From: Desulfatitalea sp. BRH_c12
GTDB taxonomy: Bacteria; Desulfobacterota; Desulfobacteria; Desulfobacterales; Desulfosarcinaceae
DNA length: 64,000 nucleotides
Assembly: GCA_000961655.1 (NCBI GenBank)
Contig: LADR01000008.1
Coordinates: forward strand, 186,001-250,000
Direction of reading: 5' to 3'
The notes beneath the pieces were generated by a model. The model did no database searches. It saw nothing but the letters and a program-made list of their open reading frames with translations, and was not told the DNA's origin. The translations under genes and the position numbers were made by a program. Of this stretch, positions 52,402-60,615 are shown piece by piece (positions within the stretch are counted from its first letter, which is position 1; every line of letters begins with the position of its first letter).

Positions 52402-52737
52402 ATGGACAAAGCATCTGAAGCGCCCAAAGGGGTGCCGTTTGATCTGGCCGACAACGTGGCCTACGCCGATGGTTCGGTCGTCAGCAAAACGCTGTTAAAA
52501 AAGCAGGCCGGTAATATCACGCTGTTTTCGTTTTCGGCTGGTCAGGGATTAAGCGAGCATACGGCCCCTTTCGATGCGGTCGTACACATCCTGGACGGTA
52601 AAGCCCGGATTACGATCGGTGGCCGGCCTACCACCGTTTCTACCGGGCAGATGCTCATCATGCCTGCCAATATTTCTCACGCCTTACATGCGGAAGAGCC
52701 ATTCAAGATGCTGCTGATCATGCTGCGCAGCGATTGA
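52402..52737 (+). CDS. Cupin-domain protein
   Basis: A 111-residue single cupin barrel. Motif 1 is about FSFSAGQGLSEHTAPFDAVVHILDGKARITIGG, with the first metal His in SEHT, and motif 2 contains MLIMPANISHALHAEEPFKM with a second His. Several metal ligands are thus present, but the exact reaction or ligand is unknown; such small cupins often bind Mn, Fe or Zn, or act as regulators or isomerases. AAGGAGATTTCTA sets ATG 52402. It converges on the DEAD-box gene. Confidence 0.88.
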   Translation: MDKASEAPKGVPFDLADNVAYADGSVVSKTLLKKQAGNITLFSFSAGQGLSEHTAPFDAVVHILDGKARITIGGRPTTVSTGQMLIMPANISHALHAEEPFKMLLIMLRSD

Positions 52738-52822
52738 TTTCGGATCATGCAACGCGCGTTAATCACCCCACAGGGTGCCGGTGAGTCGTGCGGCCGGCCG
52801 GCGCCAGGAATGATGCATGATG

Positions 52823-54106
52823 CTATCGCGCGATACTTTGCGCACGGGATTTGGGTCGACGGGACGACAGCCATGAAAACGGCGTTTGGCCACCGCGGTC
52901 GCGCGGCTGAGCGCCGGTTTTAGGACGGCCATTCGAGGACGAGGGGCGTCGACGGGAATTGTCGGAGCGCTTATCCGACGAAACAACGCTGTAATCGAAA
53001 TCAGCCAGGGTTCGGCGTTCAATGGGAGTCCCGACAGCACGGTTGATCGCATGAACGATCTGCTTGTCATCATCCGTTATCAGTGTGAAGGCATCTCCCA
53101 GGTGTGCGGCGCGACCGGTTCGGCCGATGCGGTGAATGTAGGCTTCGGCAGTGGCGGGCACATCGAAATTGATCACATGCGATACACCGGATACATCGAT
53201 GCCACGCGCGGCAATATCGGTGGCCACGAGGATCTGGAATTTTCCCGAACGAAAGCCATCCAACGCGGCTTGGCGTTTGGTCTGGGACAGATTGCCCTGC
53301 AGCGAGGTCGAACTGAAGCCGGCTTGGGTCAGTTTTTCTCCCAGGCGCTTGGCACTGTGCTTGGTGCGGGTGAATACCAGGACCGATTCTGTATCGGTAT
53401 TGCCGAGCAATTTCAGCAACAGGGCTGTTTTCAAGTGTTGAGCTACCGGGAACAGGGCATGACTGACCGTTTCCGCGGGTGCGCTGTTCCCCACCTGAAT
53501 CGTTACAGGCTTGCGCAGCACTTCATCGGCCAGACGCCTGATAGACTCTGGCATGGTGGCGGAAAACAGGAGCGTCTGGCGGCCTTGCACCGGGAGTTGT
53601 TTGAGAATTCGGCGGACATCCGGCAAAAAGCCCATGTCGAACATCTGGTCGGCTTCATCGAGGACCAGTACTTCAACGCGTGAAAGATCGATCGTGTTGC
53701 GGCCGATATGATCCAGAAGTCTTCCCGGACAGGCAACCACGATGTCCGCGCGTTTGAGCGCCTGAACCTGGGGTTGAAAACCGACGCCCCCGTAAATCGC
53801 GGCACTGCGCAGGCCTGTTTGGCGACCAAGGGTAATGTTGGCCTGGTGTGTCTGTTCGGCCAATTCACGTGTCGGGGCGATAATCAACGCACGGATGCGA
53901 CCGCGTTGGCCTTGCAGCAAACGATTCAGGATCGGCAGAACAAAAGCGGCCGTCTTGCCTGTTCCGGTCTGGGCAAGTCCCAGGATATCGGTACCGGCCA
54001 TGACTGTCGGGATGGCTTCGGCCTGGATGGGTGTCGGTACAGAGTAGCCCGCCGCTTTTATTCCTGCGCTAACGGCGGCAGAAAATGAAAATGTTGTGAA
54101 ATCCAA
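52823..54106 (-). CDS. DEAD-box RNA helicase (RhlE-like)
   Basis: A 427-residue ATP-dependent RNA helicase. It has the Q motif TPIQ, motif I AQTGTGKT, motif Ia PTRELA, motif II VLDEADQMFDMGF, motif III SATMP, motif IV LVFTRTKHSA and motif VI HRIGRTGR. A basic, Arg/Ser-rich C-terminal tail follows (from about 385) that can bind RNA without specificity. It belongs to a minus-strand group with an RRM protein and a cold-shock protein, all RNA-folding helpers, so cold adaptation or ribosome assembly is likely. ATG 54106 fits the standard N-terminus. Confidence 0.95.
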   Translation of the reverse strand: MDFTTFSFSAAVSAGIKAAGYSVPTPIQAEAIPTVMAGTDILGLAQTGTGKTAAFVLPILNRLLQGQRGRIRALIIAPTRELAEQTHQANITLGRQTGLRSAAIYGGVGFQPQVQALKRADIVVACPGRLLDHIGRNTIDLSRVEVLVLDEADQMFDMGFLPDVRRILKQLPVQGRQTLLFSATMPESIRRLADEVLRKPVTIQVGNSAPAETVSHALFPVAQHLKTALLLKLLGNTDTESVLVFTRTKHSAKRLGEKLTQAGFSSTSLQGNLSQTKRQAALDGFRSGKFQILVATDIAARGIDVSGVSHVINFDVPATAEAYIHRIGRTGRAAHLGDAFTLITDDDKQIVHAINRAVGTPIERRTLADFDYSVVSSDKRSDNSRRRPSSSNGRPKTGAQPRDRGGQTPFSWLSSRRPKSRAQSIAR

Positions 54107-54215
54107 AATAAAAATCCTTGTTTTCTAACGATATGGTTGTGGTCGAACCTAAACCGGGTTCGCCGGAGTGGTAAGAAACATCCCCGCCTTCTGCGTGGAT
54201 GTTTGTGTAAATGGT

Positions 54216-54497
54216 CTAAAATCTTTTCTTTTTCAAATTGCGTTTGGGGCGTTTGCCCCCGGGATCGGCGGGGTTGACTTTGATGTTGTTGCCATCGACC
54301 CGCTTTCCATTCAAGGCTTTGATTGCCTGATCAGCCTCGGAATTACTCGGCATCTCCACAAATCCGAATCCTTTAGAACGCCCTGTAAAGCGGTCCATGA
54401 TCAATTTGACGGTTTCAACTTGTCCGAATTCGTCAAACAAGCTCTTTATGGTACTCTCTTTCGTGTCATTGGACAGATTGCCTACATAGATATTCAT
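54216..54497 (-). CDS. RRM-type RNA-binding protein
   Basis: A 93-residue single RNA-recognition motif. RNP2 is MNIYVGNLS at the N-terminus, RNP1 is KGFGFVEM, and the C-terminus is basic (GGKRPKRNLKKKRF). Such short bacterial RRM proteins, typical of cyanobacteria and Desulfobacterota, bind RNA and are often cold-induced. AAAGGA seven bases upstream fixes ATG 54497; the frame to 54515 is longer by six residues only. The DEAD-box gene starts 109 bases after its stop on the same strand. Confidence 0.93.
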   Translation of the reverse strand: MNIYVGNLSNDTKESTIKSLFDEFGQVETVKLIMDRFTGRSKGFGFVEMPSNSEADQAIKALNGKRVDGNNIKVNPADPGGKRPKRNLKKKRF

Positions 54498-54589
54498 AGA
54501 AAGATCCTTTCTCATTCTGGAGAACCACTAAAGGCCAAGCAGCGGTATGAGGCTTTGGCGGCAGAGATCCGTGAGTGAATGGCTCGAAT

Positions 54590-54631
54590 CCAAAAGAGAA
54601 GGGCAGCCACAGGTTTCCGTGGCATGCCCTT
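54590..54631 (-). terminator. Terminator of the second cold-shock gene
   Basis: On the minus strand AAGGGCATGCCACGG pairs with CCTGTGGCTGCCCTT (nearly perfect, one bulge and one mismatch) and is followed by CTCTTTTGG. It lies 20 bases after the cold-shock gene stop and separates it from the RRM gene. Confidence 0.75.
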
Positions 54632-54651
54632 TGTGCCGAGAATGGAGAACT

Positions 54652-54852
54652 TTAACTTACCGTGACATTTACAGCGGAAGGCCCCTTGGGTCCCTGCTCC
54701 ACATCGAAGGTCACTTGGTCGCCTTCGTTCAGGCTTTTGAAGCCGCTGGCGTTGATTGCTGAGTGGTGGACAAATACATCAGGTCCGTCTTCTTGTTGAA
54801 TGAAACCAAACCCTTTTTTTTCGTTAAACCACTTGACTGTTCCATTTTTCAT
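54652..54852 (-). CDS. Cold-shock protein (CspA family), second copy
   Basis: A 66-residue OB-fold protein with RNP1 [10 protein letters not shown] and RNP2 VFVHHSAI, ending SAVNVTVS. It is close to the 48573-48776 product over its whole length. The start site again shows GGAGGATG TCCGGC ATG, with an in-frame ATG inside the Shine-Dalgarno (54861); I take 54852. It has its own terminator, so it is probably a single-gene unit that can be induced separately. An AT-rich leader lies upstream. Confidence 0.95.
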   Translation of the reverse strand: MKNGTVKWFNEKKGFGFIQQEDGPDVFVHHSAINASGFKSLNEGDQVTFDVEQGPKGPSAVNVTVS

Positions 54853-55135
54853 GCCGGACATCCTCCTGTGTTATAAAAAAATCAAAATCTTTAAGCTGGA
54901 GGATGGCGCAAGCACAACTGATTTGTTCCTTCAGTAAAAACCGCTCCATGTTTGCGGAGCCTTGTTGATAGGGGCGAATATATCATCTTTTGACTTGAAA
55001 GCAAGTTAAATAAATTCTCAGGAAAACCGCCCGACGTTCTCGCTTGAAATCTCGACATAGGCGCGACGTTTCTCATCCATGATCTTTTAGACTTGCCTCG
55101 CTAGTACACCATGTTCCTGAGTGGATGCCTCTCGT

Positions 55136-56902
55136 CTAATGTTCAAAAGTATCCGATGGCTGGTAAGCGCGTGCGCACGGTACCGGCAAAGCGCCACCGG
55201 AAAATCCTCGCACGGCCTTCTTTTTAGAGGCTTCACCCATAAACCGTTTCTGCGCGGCTGGATTCATTTCGTAAAAGGAGGGCGGTTCATAGGTCCATCC
55301 GGCATCCAGGCGGCGCTGCTCCCGTTGCATCATCGCGTGGACGAAGCGGCCCGCCAGGGGAGCGATCAGGCGCGAACGGATGCCAAAAGCCTGGTGCAAG
55401 TCCCTGAGCAACGTGTCCAACCTTTTTTTCATGCGCGGATCATGCAGATACCATCGGCGCATGGCCCAAACGGCCGCCACCGAGGTGGTCCCCAGGGAAT
55501 CGGATTCCCAGCGGATGCGCCGCCGGATGCGGCCGTCGCAATGGTTGCGATATCTGCGCCAGCCGGTCAGCTGGGTTTGGATCAGGCGGGCCAGGCTGGG
55601 GCCGTTGACCTCAAAATCGCGCTGGAAGGCCTGGTGCAGATAGCGCCCCTCTTCACCCGCCGGCAAATGGCGATGGCGGTAGTTGAAACGGTACTGCCCG
55701 TGAACGTCGGCGGGCGCCATGGCGGCATCGTCCAGCAGTGTGCCGTCCGCGCGATGTTCTGCATGCAGCGGGGTGCCCGCAATGGGCGTGTAGAGCATGA
55801 ACTGGTGAAAGTCGGCCGCGTGCCGGACGGCCTCGTCGATCACGCGCCCCATATTTTCGGGGGTGTGGTCTTCCAGTCCGATAATCGATGAACCGAGCAC
55901 CCGTATGCCGTGGGACTGAAGCGTCCGCACAAGCGCATGCGTGTCCACGCCCTTGAGTTTGGCATATCGACTGGACTGGCCCTCCAATCCCATCCAGACC
56001 CAGGAGACCCCCAGGCCAACGAGCTGTTCGATCGTGTAGGACTGCAAGACGCGCGCGGAACTGAAAACATACATCGACCAGCTTTTGTCATGGGCTTGCA
56101 TCAACTCGAGCAAGCGCAGGGCGCGCTTGCGGTGCAGCAGGAAATTTTCATCCAGGACGAAAAAAGAGTGCACTTTCAGCTCCTGGGCCAACTGTTCCAT
56201 GACCGCGAAAAGCGCATCGCCGGTTTCATAGAAGTTGATGTGATGGCCTTTTCCGCCAAACAAGGCAGAAGTGGAGCAGAAGTTGCAGCCGACCGGACAA
56301 CCTACCGAGGGTACCAGGATGGCTGCGGTATCGCCCGGTTTATTCCTCAGCGAAATCCCCAGGGTGCGGCCGCCATGGGCCGAATAGGCCATGGGATGGC
56401 GTATCGGCTCTGCCGGGTCCTGCCCCAGAAAGTTGCGGAACCAGGCCACGCCGTCACCCCGGACAAAATGGTCGGCGTTGACCAGGCGTTCGATATCGTC
56501 CTTGTTGCAGATGTGCCCGCCGATCACCAGAGTGGCCCGGGGCAGGTGCTGTCGCACCAGCGTACACATTTTGGCGACTTTGCCAATGTTGGGCAGGATT
56601 GCGCTGATGCCGACAACGTCGTAGTCACCGCCGCGGATCTCTTCGGTAAAGCGCTCCAGCGAGGGGAAATCCAGCAGGGTACATGGGGCATCGACATTGT
56701 TCTGGATCAGCATCAAGCCGAAACTGCGGTGGAACATGCGCAGCGAAAAGGCGCCCTGGAACCGGGTCACCTGGTTGTGGTAAAGTTCCATCGGATTGAT
56801 GGCGCGGCTGCCGTATTCGTCATTCTGGGCATAAGGACCGAAAACACTGCTCAGAAGTATTTTGGCCCGGTTTTTTTTGGGATGTTGTGGATGGGCATGC
56901 AT
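55136..56902 (-). CDS. Radical SAM protein with N-terminal B12-binding domain
   Basis: A 588-residue protein. The N-terminal part (about 30-160) resembles a cobalamin-binding Rossmann fold (DYDVVGISAILPNIGK, LVIGGHIC). The radical SAM core has cluster Cys in VGCPVGCNFCS (CxxxCxxC), then FFVLDENFLLHRKRAL, WMGLEGQS and GIRVLGSSIIGLEDHTPE. A C-terminal region of about 180 residues is rich in Arg and Trp. B12-dependent radical SAM enzymes methylate unactivated carbons or rearrange substrates; the substrate is unknown. GGAGG eight bases upstream supports ATG 56902. It is divergent from a two-component pair. Confidence 0.88.
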   Translation of the reverse strand: MHAHPQHPKKNRAKILLSSVFGPYAQNDEYGSRAINPMELYHNQVTRFQGAFSLRMFHRSFGLMLIQNNVDAPCTLLDFPSLERFTEEIRGGDYDVVGISAILPNIGKVAKMCTLVRQHLPRATLVIGGHICNKDDIERLVNADHFVRGDGVAWFRNFLGQDPAEPIRHPMAYSAHGGRTLGISLRNKPGDTAAILVPSVGCPVGCNFCSTSALFGGKGHHINFYETGDALFAVMEQLAQELKVHSFFVLDENFLLHRKRALRLLELMQAHDKSWSMYVFSSARVLQSYTIEQLVGLGVSWVWMGLEGQSSRYAKLKGVDTHALVRTLQSHGIRVLGSSIIGLEDHTPENMGRVIDEAVRHAADFHQFMLYTPIAGTPLHAEHRADGTLLDDAAMAPADVHGQYRFNYRHRHLPAGEEGRYLHQAFQRDFEVNGPSLARLIQTQLTGWRRYRNHCDGRIRRRIRWESDSLGTTSVAAVWAMRRWYLHDPRMKKRLDTLLRDLHQAFGIRSRLIAPLAGRFVHAMMQREQRRLDAGWTYEPPSFYEMNPAAQKRFMGEASKKKAVRGFSGGALPVPCARAYQPSDTFEH

Positions 56903-57072
56903 AGTCTTTTCCTCCGGCGCGACCGGCGGACGACCCAAGGGATCGCCGTCGTTGACGGTTGCAATCCAGCAGGATTGTGCGTTACACATTATGCAGTAAT
57001 GGAGGGAAAAACACCCTGAAATTAGGGTTTTACAAAACTTTTACAAAACCCGGCAGCACTCTGGTGGAGACT

Positions 57073-58050
57073 ATGGACCGATCAAGGTGGTTTTTTCATC
57101 CCGTACTTGTTTTCATTCTCTCCCTGTTGGCGCTATGCACTTCCCTTATTCTTTACATCTACTGGTACATAGAGGTCAGCGCCGGTCTCAAGACGGTTGT
57201 GGAAAGGTTCAGCCTGGATCCGAACCAGATTCTGACCGCGCAGACGTGGGTGGTCATTCTGGTCCTATCGGTCCTGGTGGCGGTGATTTTGCTCGGGCTG
57301 TTCACTATTTTCGTCTACAATCAAAAGCTGGTGCGCCTGTATCGAATGCAGCACAATTTCATCAATAATTTCACCCACGAGCTCAAAACGCCTGTGGCCT
57401 CGTTGCGTTTATACCTGGAAACATTCGAAAAGTACCCCCTGGAACGCAGCGAGCAGCTCAAGTACATCGGGTTCATGCTTGCGGATACCCAACGGTTGAC
57501 CGATAACATTATGCGCATCTTGAATTTGGCGCGCATTGAAAGTAAAAGCTATCCCGGTCAGTTCTCTGTGATGGACCCGCTGGGGATCATCGATCGGTTT
57601 CTGCGTAAAAACCGGCATGTGTTCGCCCGCAGCCATGTACACGTACACACGCTTCCCGCGCAAGGCAAGGTGCTTTGCCGCATCGATCCGGAGTTGTTCG
57701 AGATCCTGCTGATGAACCTGATGACCAATGCGATCACCTACAATACTTCCGAACAGCCGGCTATCGACATTCGGGTGCAGGAGGAAAAAGGGCGGTTGCG
57801 GATTTTGTTCGAAGACAACGGCATGGGCTTCGACCGGCGTGAACGCAAGCGGATCTTTAAAAAGTTCTACCAGATTGGACGCACGGAGGACATGAGCGAC
57901 AAAGGCAGTGGCATCGGGCTTTATATGGTCCAAAGCATTGCCAAGATTCACAAGGGAAGCATAACGGCTGACAGCGCGGGGCCGGGGCAGGGGGCTGTGT
58001 TCACGCTCAGTCTGCCTGTATCGGGGAAAAGGCCTGGATATGATGGGTAA
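57073..58050 (+). CDS. Sensor histidine kinase, EnvZ/PhoR-like (HisKA)
   Basis: A 325-residue membrane kinase. Two membrane helices at about 8-32 and 56-84 enclose a short, roughly 25-residue periplasmic loop. HisKA has phospho-His in NFTHELKTPVASLRLYLE, and HATPase_c has LMTNAITYN, EDNGMGFD and GSGIGLYMVQSI. The tiny periplasmic part suggests that it senses the membrane or a partner rather than a large ligand. ATG 57073 (GGTGGAG upstream) is chosen over the frame from 56959. It overlaps its response regulator by 11 bases, so they are coupled. Confidence 0.94.
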   Translation: MDRSRWFFHPVLVFILSLLALCTSLILYIYWYIEVSAGLKTVVERFSLDPNQILTAQTWVVILVLSVLVAVILLGLFTIFVYNQKLVRLYRMQHNFINNFTHELKTPVASLRLYLETFEKYPLERSEQLKYIGFMLADTQRLTDNIMRILNLARIESKSYPGQFSVMDPLGIIDRFLRKNRHVFARSHVHVHTLPAQGKVLCRIDPELFEILLMNLMTNAITYNTSEQPAIDIRVQEEKGRLRILFEDNGMGFDRRERKRIFKKFYQIGRTEDMSDKGSGIGLYMVQSIAKIHKGSITADSAGPGQGAVFTLSLPVSGKRPGYDG

Positions 58051-58759
58051 ACAGATTTTGATCATCGAAGATGATGCGCATATTGCCGAAGGGCTGCGGC
58101 TTAACCTGACGATGAAGGGCTATACCGTTCACATCGCACCGGATGGCCTTTCCGGATTGCGGCAGTGGCAGGAACTCGGTCCGGACTTGATCGTGCTGGA
58201 CATCATGCTGCCCGGCATCGACGGAATGTCTGTACTGCGCCGTATTCGTCTCGAAGATGAGCGCCTGCCAATTCTGATTCTTTCAGCCAGGGCACAAATC
58301 GACGATCGCCTCGAAGGGCTTGCCTATGGCGTGGACGACTACCTGTCCAAACCATTCCATCTGGACGAGTTTTTGCTGCGCATCGATCGTTTGTTGCTGC
58401 GCAGTCAGTGGTCGCAAGGTAGGCCGGCAACGGCAATGGTGCCTACTGTTTATACGTTCGGAGGCAATCGCATCGATTTCGAAACGGCTACGGCCTATTG
58501 TCACGACAACCACACCGTGCACCTGACCGAGCAGGAAATCAAATTGCTGAAACTGTTCATCGCCAGCCGCGGCAAGCCGCTCGCCCGCAACAAGCTTCTG
58601 GAAATCGGCTGGGGGTATACCGGCCGCACAACAACGCGTACGCTGGACAACTTCATTGTGCGCATCCGCAAATACTTCGAAAAGAATCCTAAAAAGCCAG
58701 AATATTTTAAAAGCCTGAGGTCCCTGGGATACCTGTTTGACCACACGAAGGAAAAATAG
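58040..58759 (+). CDS. OmpR/PhoB-family response regulator
   Basis: A 239-residue DNA-binding regulator. The receiver (about 4-122) has DD at 11-12, phospho-Asp54 in LIVLDIMLPGIDG and Lys in LSKPFH. The winged helix-turn-helix (about 150-235) includes LTEQEIKLLKLF and RTLDNFIVRIRKYF, ending LRSLGYLFD. ATG 58040 lies inside the kinase gene end, and the two should be made together. The target genes are unknown. The neighbouring protease gene is convergent, so it is not an obvious target. Confidence 0.95.
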   Translation: MMGKQILIIEDDAHIAEGLRLNLTMKGYTVHIAPDGLSGLRQWQELGPDLIVLDIMLPGIDGMSVLRRIRLEDERLPILILSARAQIDDRLEGLAYGVDDYLSKPFHLDEFLLRIDRLLLRSQWSQGRPATAMVPTVYTFGGNRIDFETATAYCHDNHTVHLTEQEIKLLKLFIASRGKPLARNKLLEIGWGYTGRTTTRTLDNFIVRIRKYFEKNPKKPEYFKSLRSLGYLFDHTKEK

Positions 58760-58801
58760 AAGGCTGCCGTGCCTGGAGTGCGGACGGGCTGAGACAGTTG
58801 C

Positions 58802-59902
58802 TTACTGCAGATGAGCATTGAATTCGCGCAGGGCGATATCGATCGGAATGGCGAAGCCAAGTCCCTCGAATTTATGCGTCAGCAATTTAAAAGTATTGAT
58901 GCCGAGTACTTGGCCGTCGGCGGTTACAAGAGGGCCGCCGCTGTTGCCTGGATAGATCTGGGCATTGGTCTGCAGAAAGCCTTGCTGAAAACCTGAAAAG
59001 ACGCCCGAGGTGACGCAGTTCTGCAGGCGGGCCGGATTGCCGATCGCATAGACTGGCTCACTTTGGGCCAGTTGACTGGTCCGGCCCGGTGCCAGGCAGG
59101 GCGTTCGGTAACCATCCAGTTTGAGCAGCGCCAGATCATGTTCCGGGCTGATCTGGAGCAGGCGGGCGTACAGTTCGGTATTGTCGGCCAGAATAATGGT
59201 AAAACTTTGGGCCAGATCCGCTACGCTTTTGCTGTAATCATAGTCCTGCCGGCCTTCTCTAAAGGTTTTCTTTTCCTCAACGAATGCCTGCAAGCGCTGA
59301 TCGAAGTCGGCACGCCAGTGCGTGTATTTATGCAGGGTGGCTTGGTATTCCTCGTGATACGTTTGCCGGCGCTGGGGATGATGTTCCTCTTCAGCGGCCG
59401 CTTTGAGACGGTCGGCCCGGTTTTTGTAGGTTTGCAGGCTTTTGCCTTCATCTTCGAAGCGCTTTTCAAGATCTGCAATGCGCTGTTCCATTTTTGCAAA
59501 GCGGGTTTCAGCTTCTTTGCTCTGTTTTTCGACACTGCGCACCACATGCTTGTTGGTGATGATATGGCCGGCCGCGGAGATGAAAAAGCCGCTGCCGAAA
59601 CCCAGTGCGCTTTTCACGGCAACTGTAGCGGCGGCCGCCTTTTCGATAGCGTTGCGCGCCGGGTAGTCGGCCAGCAAAGGGGCGCCTCCCACGGGGGGAT
59701 CTGGTGACGTTGACCCGCTGACAGCGATTTCTTGACGGTCGAGCGGGGTGTCGGCGGTCGGCGAATCGGTGTAGTGCCAGACACCGTCTTTTTGATATTT
59801 GTACAGTTTGCTGCGGGCTGGGGCAGGTGTCCAAAGCGTAGCCCAGCAAACGATGAGCACTGCCGCCGACAATCGCAAGAATAGGTATTCGCGTTGATTC
59901 AT
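58802..59902 (-). CDS. DUF4124 plus trypsin-like serine protease with coiled-coil insertion
   Basis: A 366-residue exported protein. A signal peptide (about 5-30) is followed by a DUF4124-like segment (KLYKYQKDGVWHYTDSP). The chymotrypsin-fold protease has His in ITNKHVV, Asp in EHDLALLKLDG and Ser in YPGNSGGPLV, a complete triad. Between His and Asp lies a charged helical insert of about 110 residues (EAETRFAKMEQRIADLEKRFEDE and on), predicted to form a coiled coil. No PDZ domain follows. The insert is unusual for HtrA/Deg proteases. It may sense or multimerise; function unknown. ATG 59902 is preferred over 59926. Confidence 0.87.
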   Translation of the reverse strand: MNQREYLFLRLSAAVLIVCWATLWTPAPARSKLYKYQKDGVWHYTDSPTADTPLDRQEIAVSGSTSPDPPVGGAPLLADYPARNAIEKAAAATVAVKSALGFGSGFFISAAGHIITNKHVVRSVEKQSKEAETRFAKMEQRIADLEKRFEDEGKSLQTYKNRADRLKAAAEEEHHPQRRQTYHEEYQATLHKYTHWRADFDQRLQAFVEEKKTFREGRQDYDYSKSVADLAQSFTIILADNTELYARLLQISPEHDLALLKLDGYRTPCLAPGRTSQLAQSEPVYAIGNPARLQNCVTSGVFSGFQQGFLQTNAQIYPGNSGGPLVTADGQVLGINTFKLLTHKFEGLGFAIPIDIALREFNAHLQ

Positions 59903-59941
59903 GGGGCCTACCTGCTCGCAAGACATTGCACTCGGTGATCT

Positions 59942-60535
59942 CTAAGCGTCTTGGCCGGCGGCGTATCCCAGGTCGAAGGCCTTAAGATTCACGTCTGCCA
60001 GATTGGCTTTGGTTTTGGTGCGGATGGCCTCTTTGAGTTGCTCCGGGGTGATCGGCAATTGCCGGGTCTGAAGCAGAGCGCCCAGAAGAACCATGTTTAA
60101 AGCCATGACATTGCCGGCTTGCTTGGCCAGGGCCACGGCATCGAACGCGATAAGCCGTTGGGTTTTGCTGCGGATAAGCGTTTGGAGCTGATTCAGATCC
60201 GGGTAGGTGCCTTTGCCGATGGCCACTGTGAAGGGCGGCAGGGGCGCCATATTGGTGATGACCACCGTGTCAGGGTTGCATTTGTTCAACGCACGCAATG
60301 TTTCACTGGGTTCGAATCCCAGCAGGATATCGGCTTCGCCATCGGAGATGAGGTTGCTGCGCGCCTGACCCATGACAATGGCCGATTCCACCACGCCGCC
60401 GCGTTGGGCCATGCCGTGGATTTCGCTCATGCGCACCGGCACCCCGGCCAGCAGCGCCGCTTCGCCCAATACCTTGGAAGCCAGCAAATTGCCCTGGCCA
60501 CCGACGGCAACGATTATCAGTCGTATGGTATTCAT
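59942..60535 (-). CDS. iorB: Indolepyruvate:ferredoxin oxidoreductase subunit beta
   Basis: The gamma-type subunit of 2-oxoacid:ferredoxin oxidoreductases. The 197-residue product begins MNTIRLIIVAVGGQGNLLASKVLGEAA, and the segment SEIHGMAQRGGVVESAI is characteristic of IorB. With IorA it oxidises aryl pyruvates to aryl-acetyl-CoA with ferredoxin reduction; the reverse direction is possible. GAAAGAAAAC precedes ATG 60535. It lies 81 bases downstream of iorA on the same strand and belongs to one operon with it. Confidence 0.94.
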   Translation of the reverse strand: MNTIRLIIVAVGGQGNLLASKVLGEAALLAGVPVRMSEIHGMAQRGGVVESAIVMGQARSNLISDGEADILLGFEPSETLRALNKCNPDTVVITNMAPLPPFTVAIGKGTYPDLNQLQTLIRSKTQRLIAFDAVALAKQAGNVMALNMVLLGALLQTRQLPITPEQLKEAIRTKTKANLADVNLKAFDLGYAAGQDA

Positions 60536-60615
60536 GTTTTCTTTCCGTTGGCCCGTGGCCGTCATTTATCAAAATGATAAAATTCAATAATTTTCTTCTT
60601 TTATGTTCTACTTTT

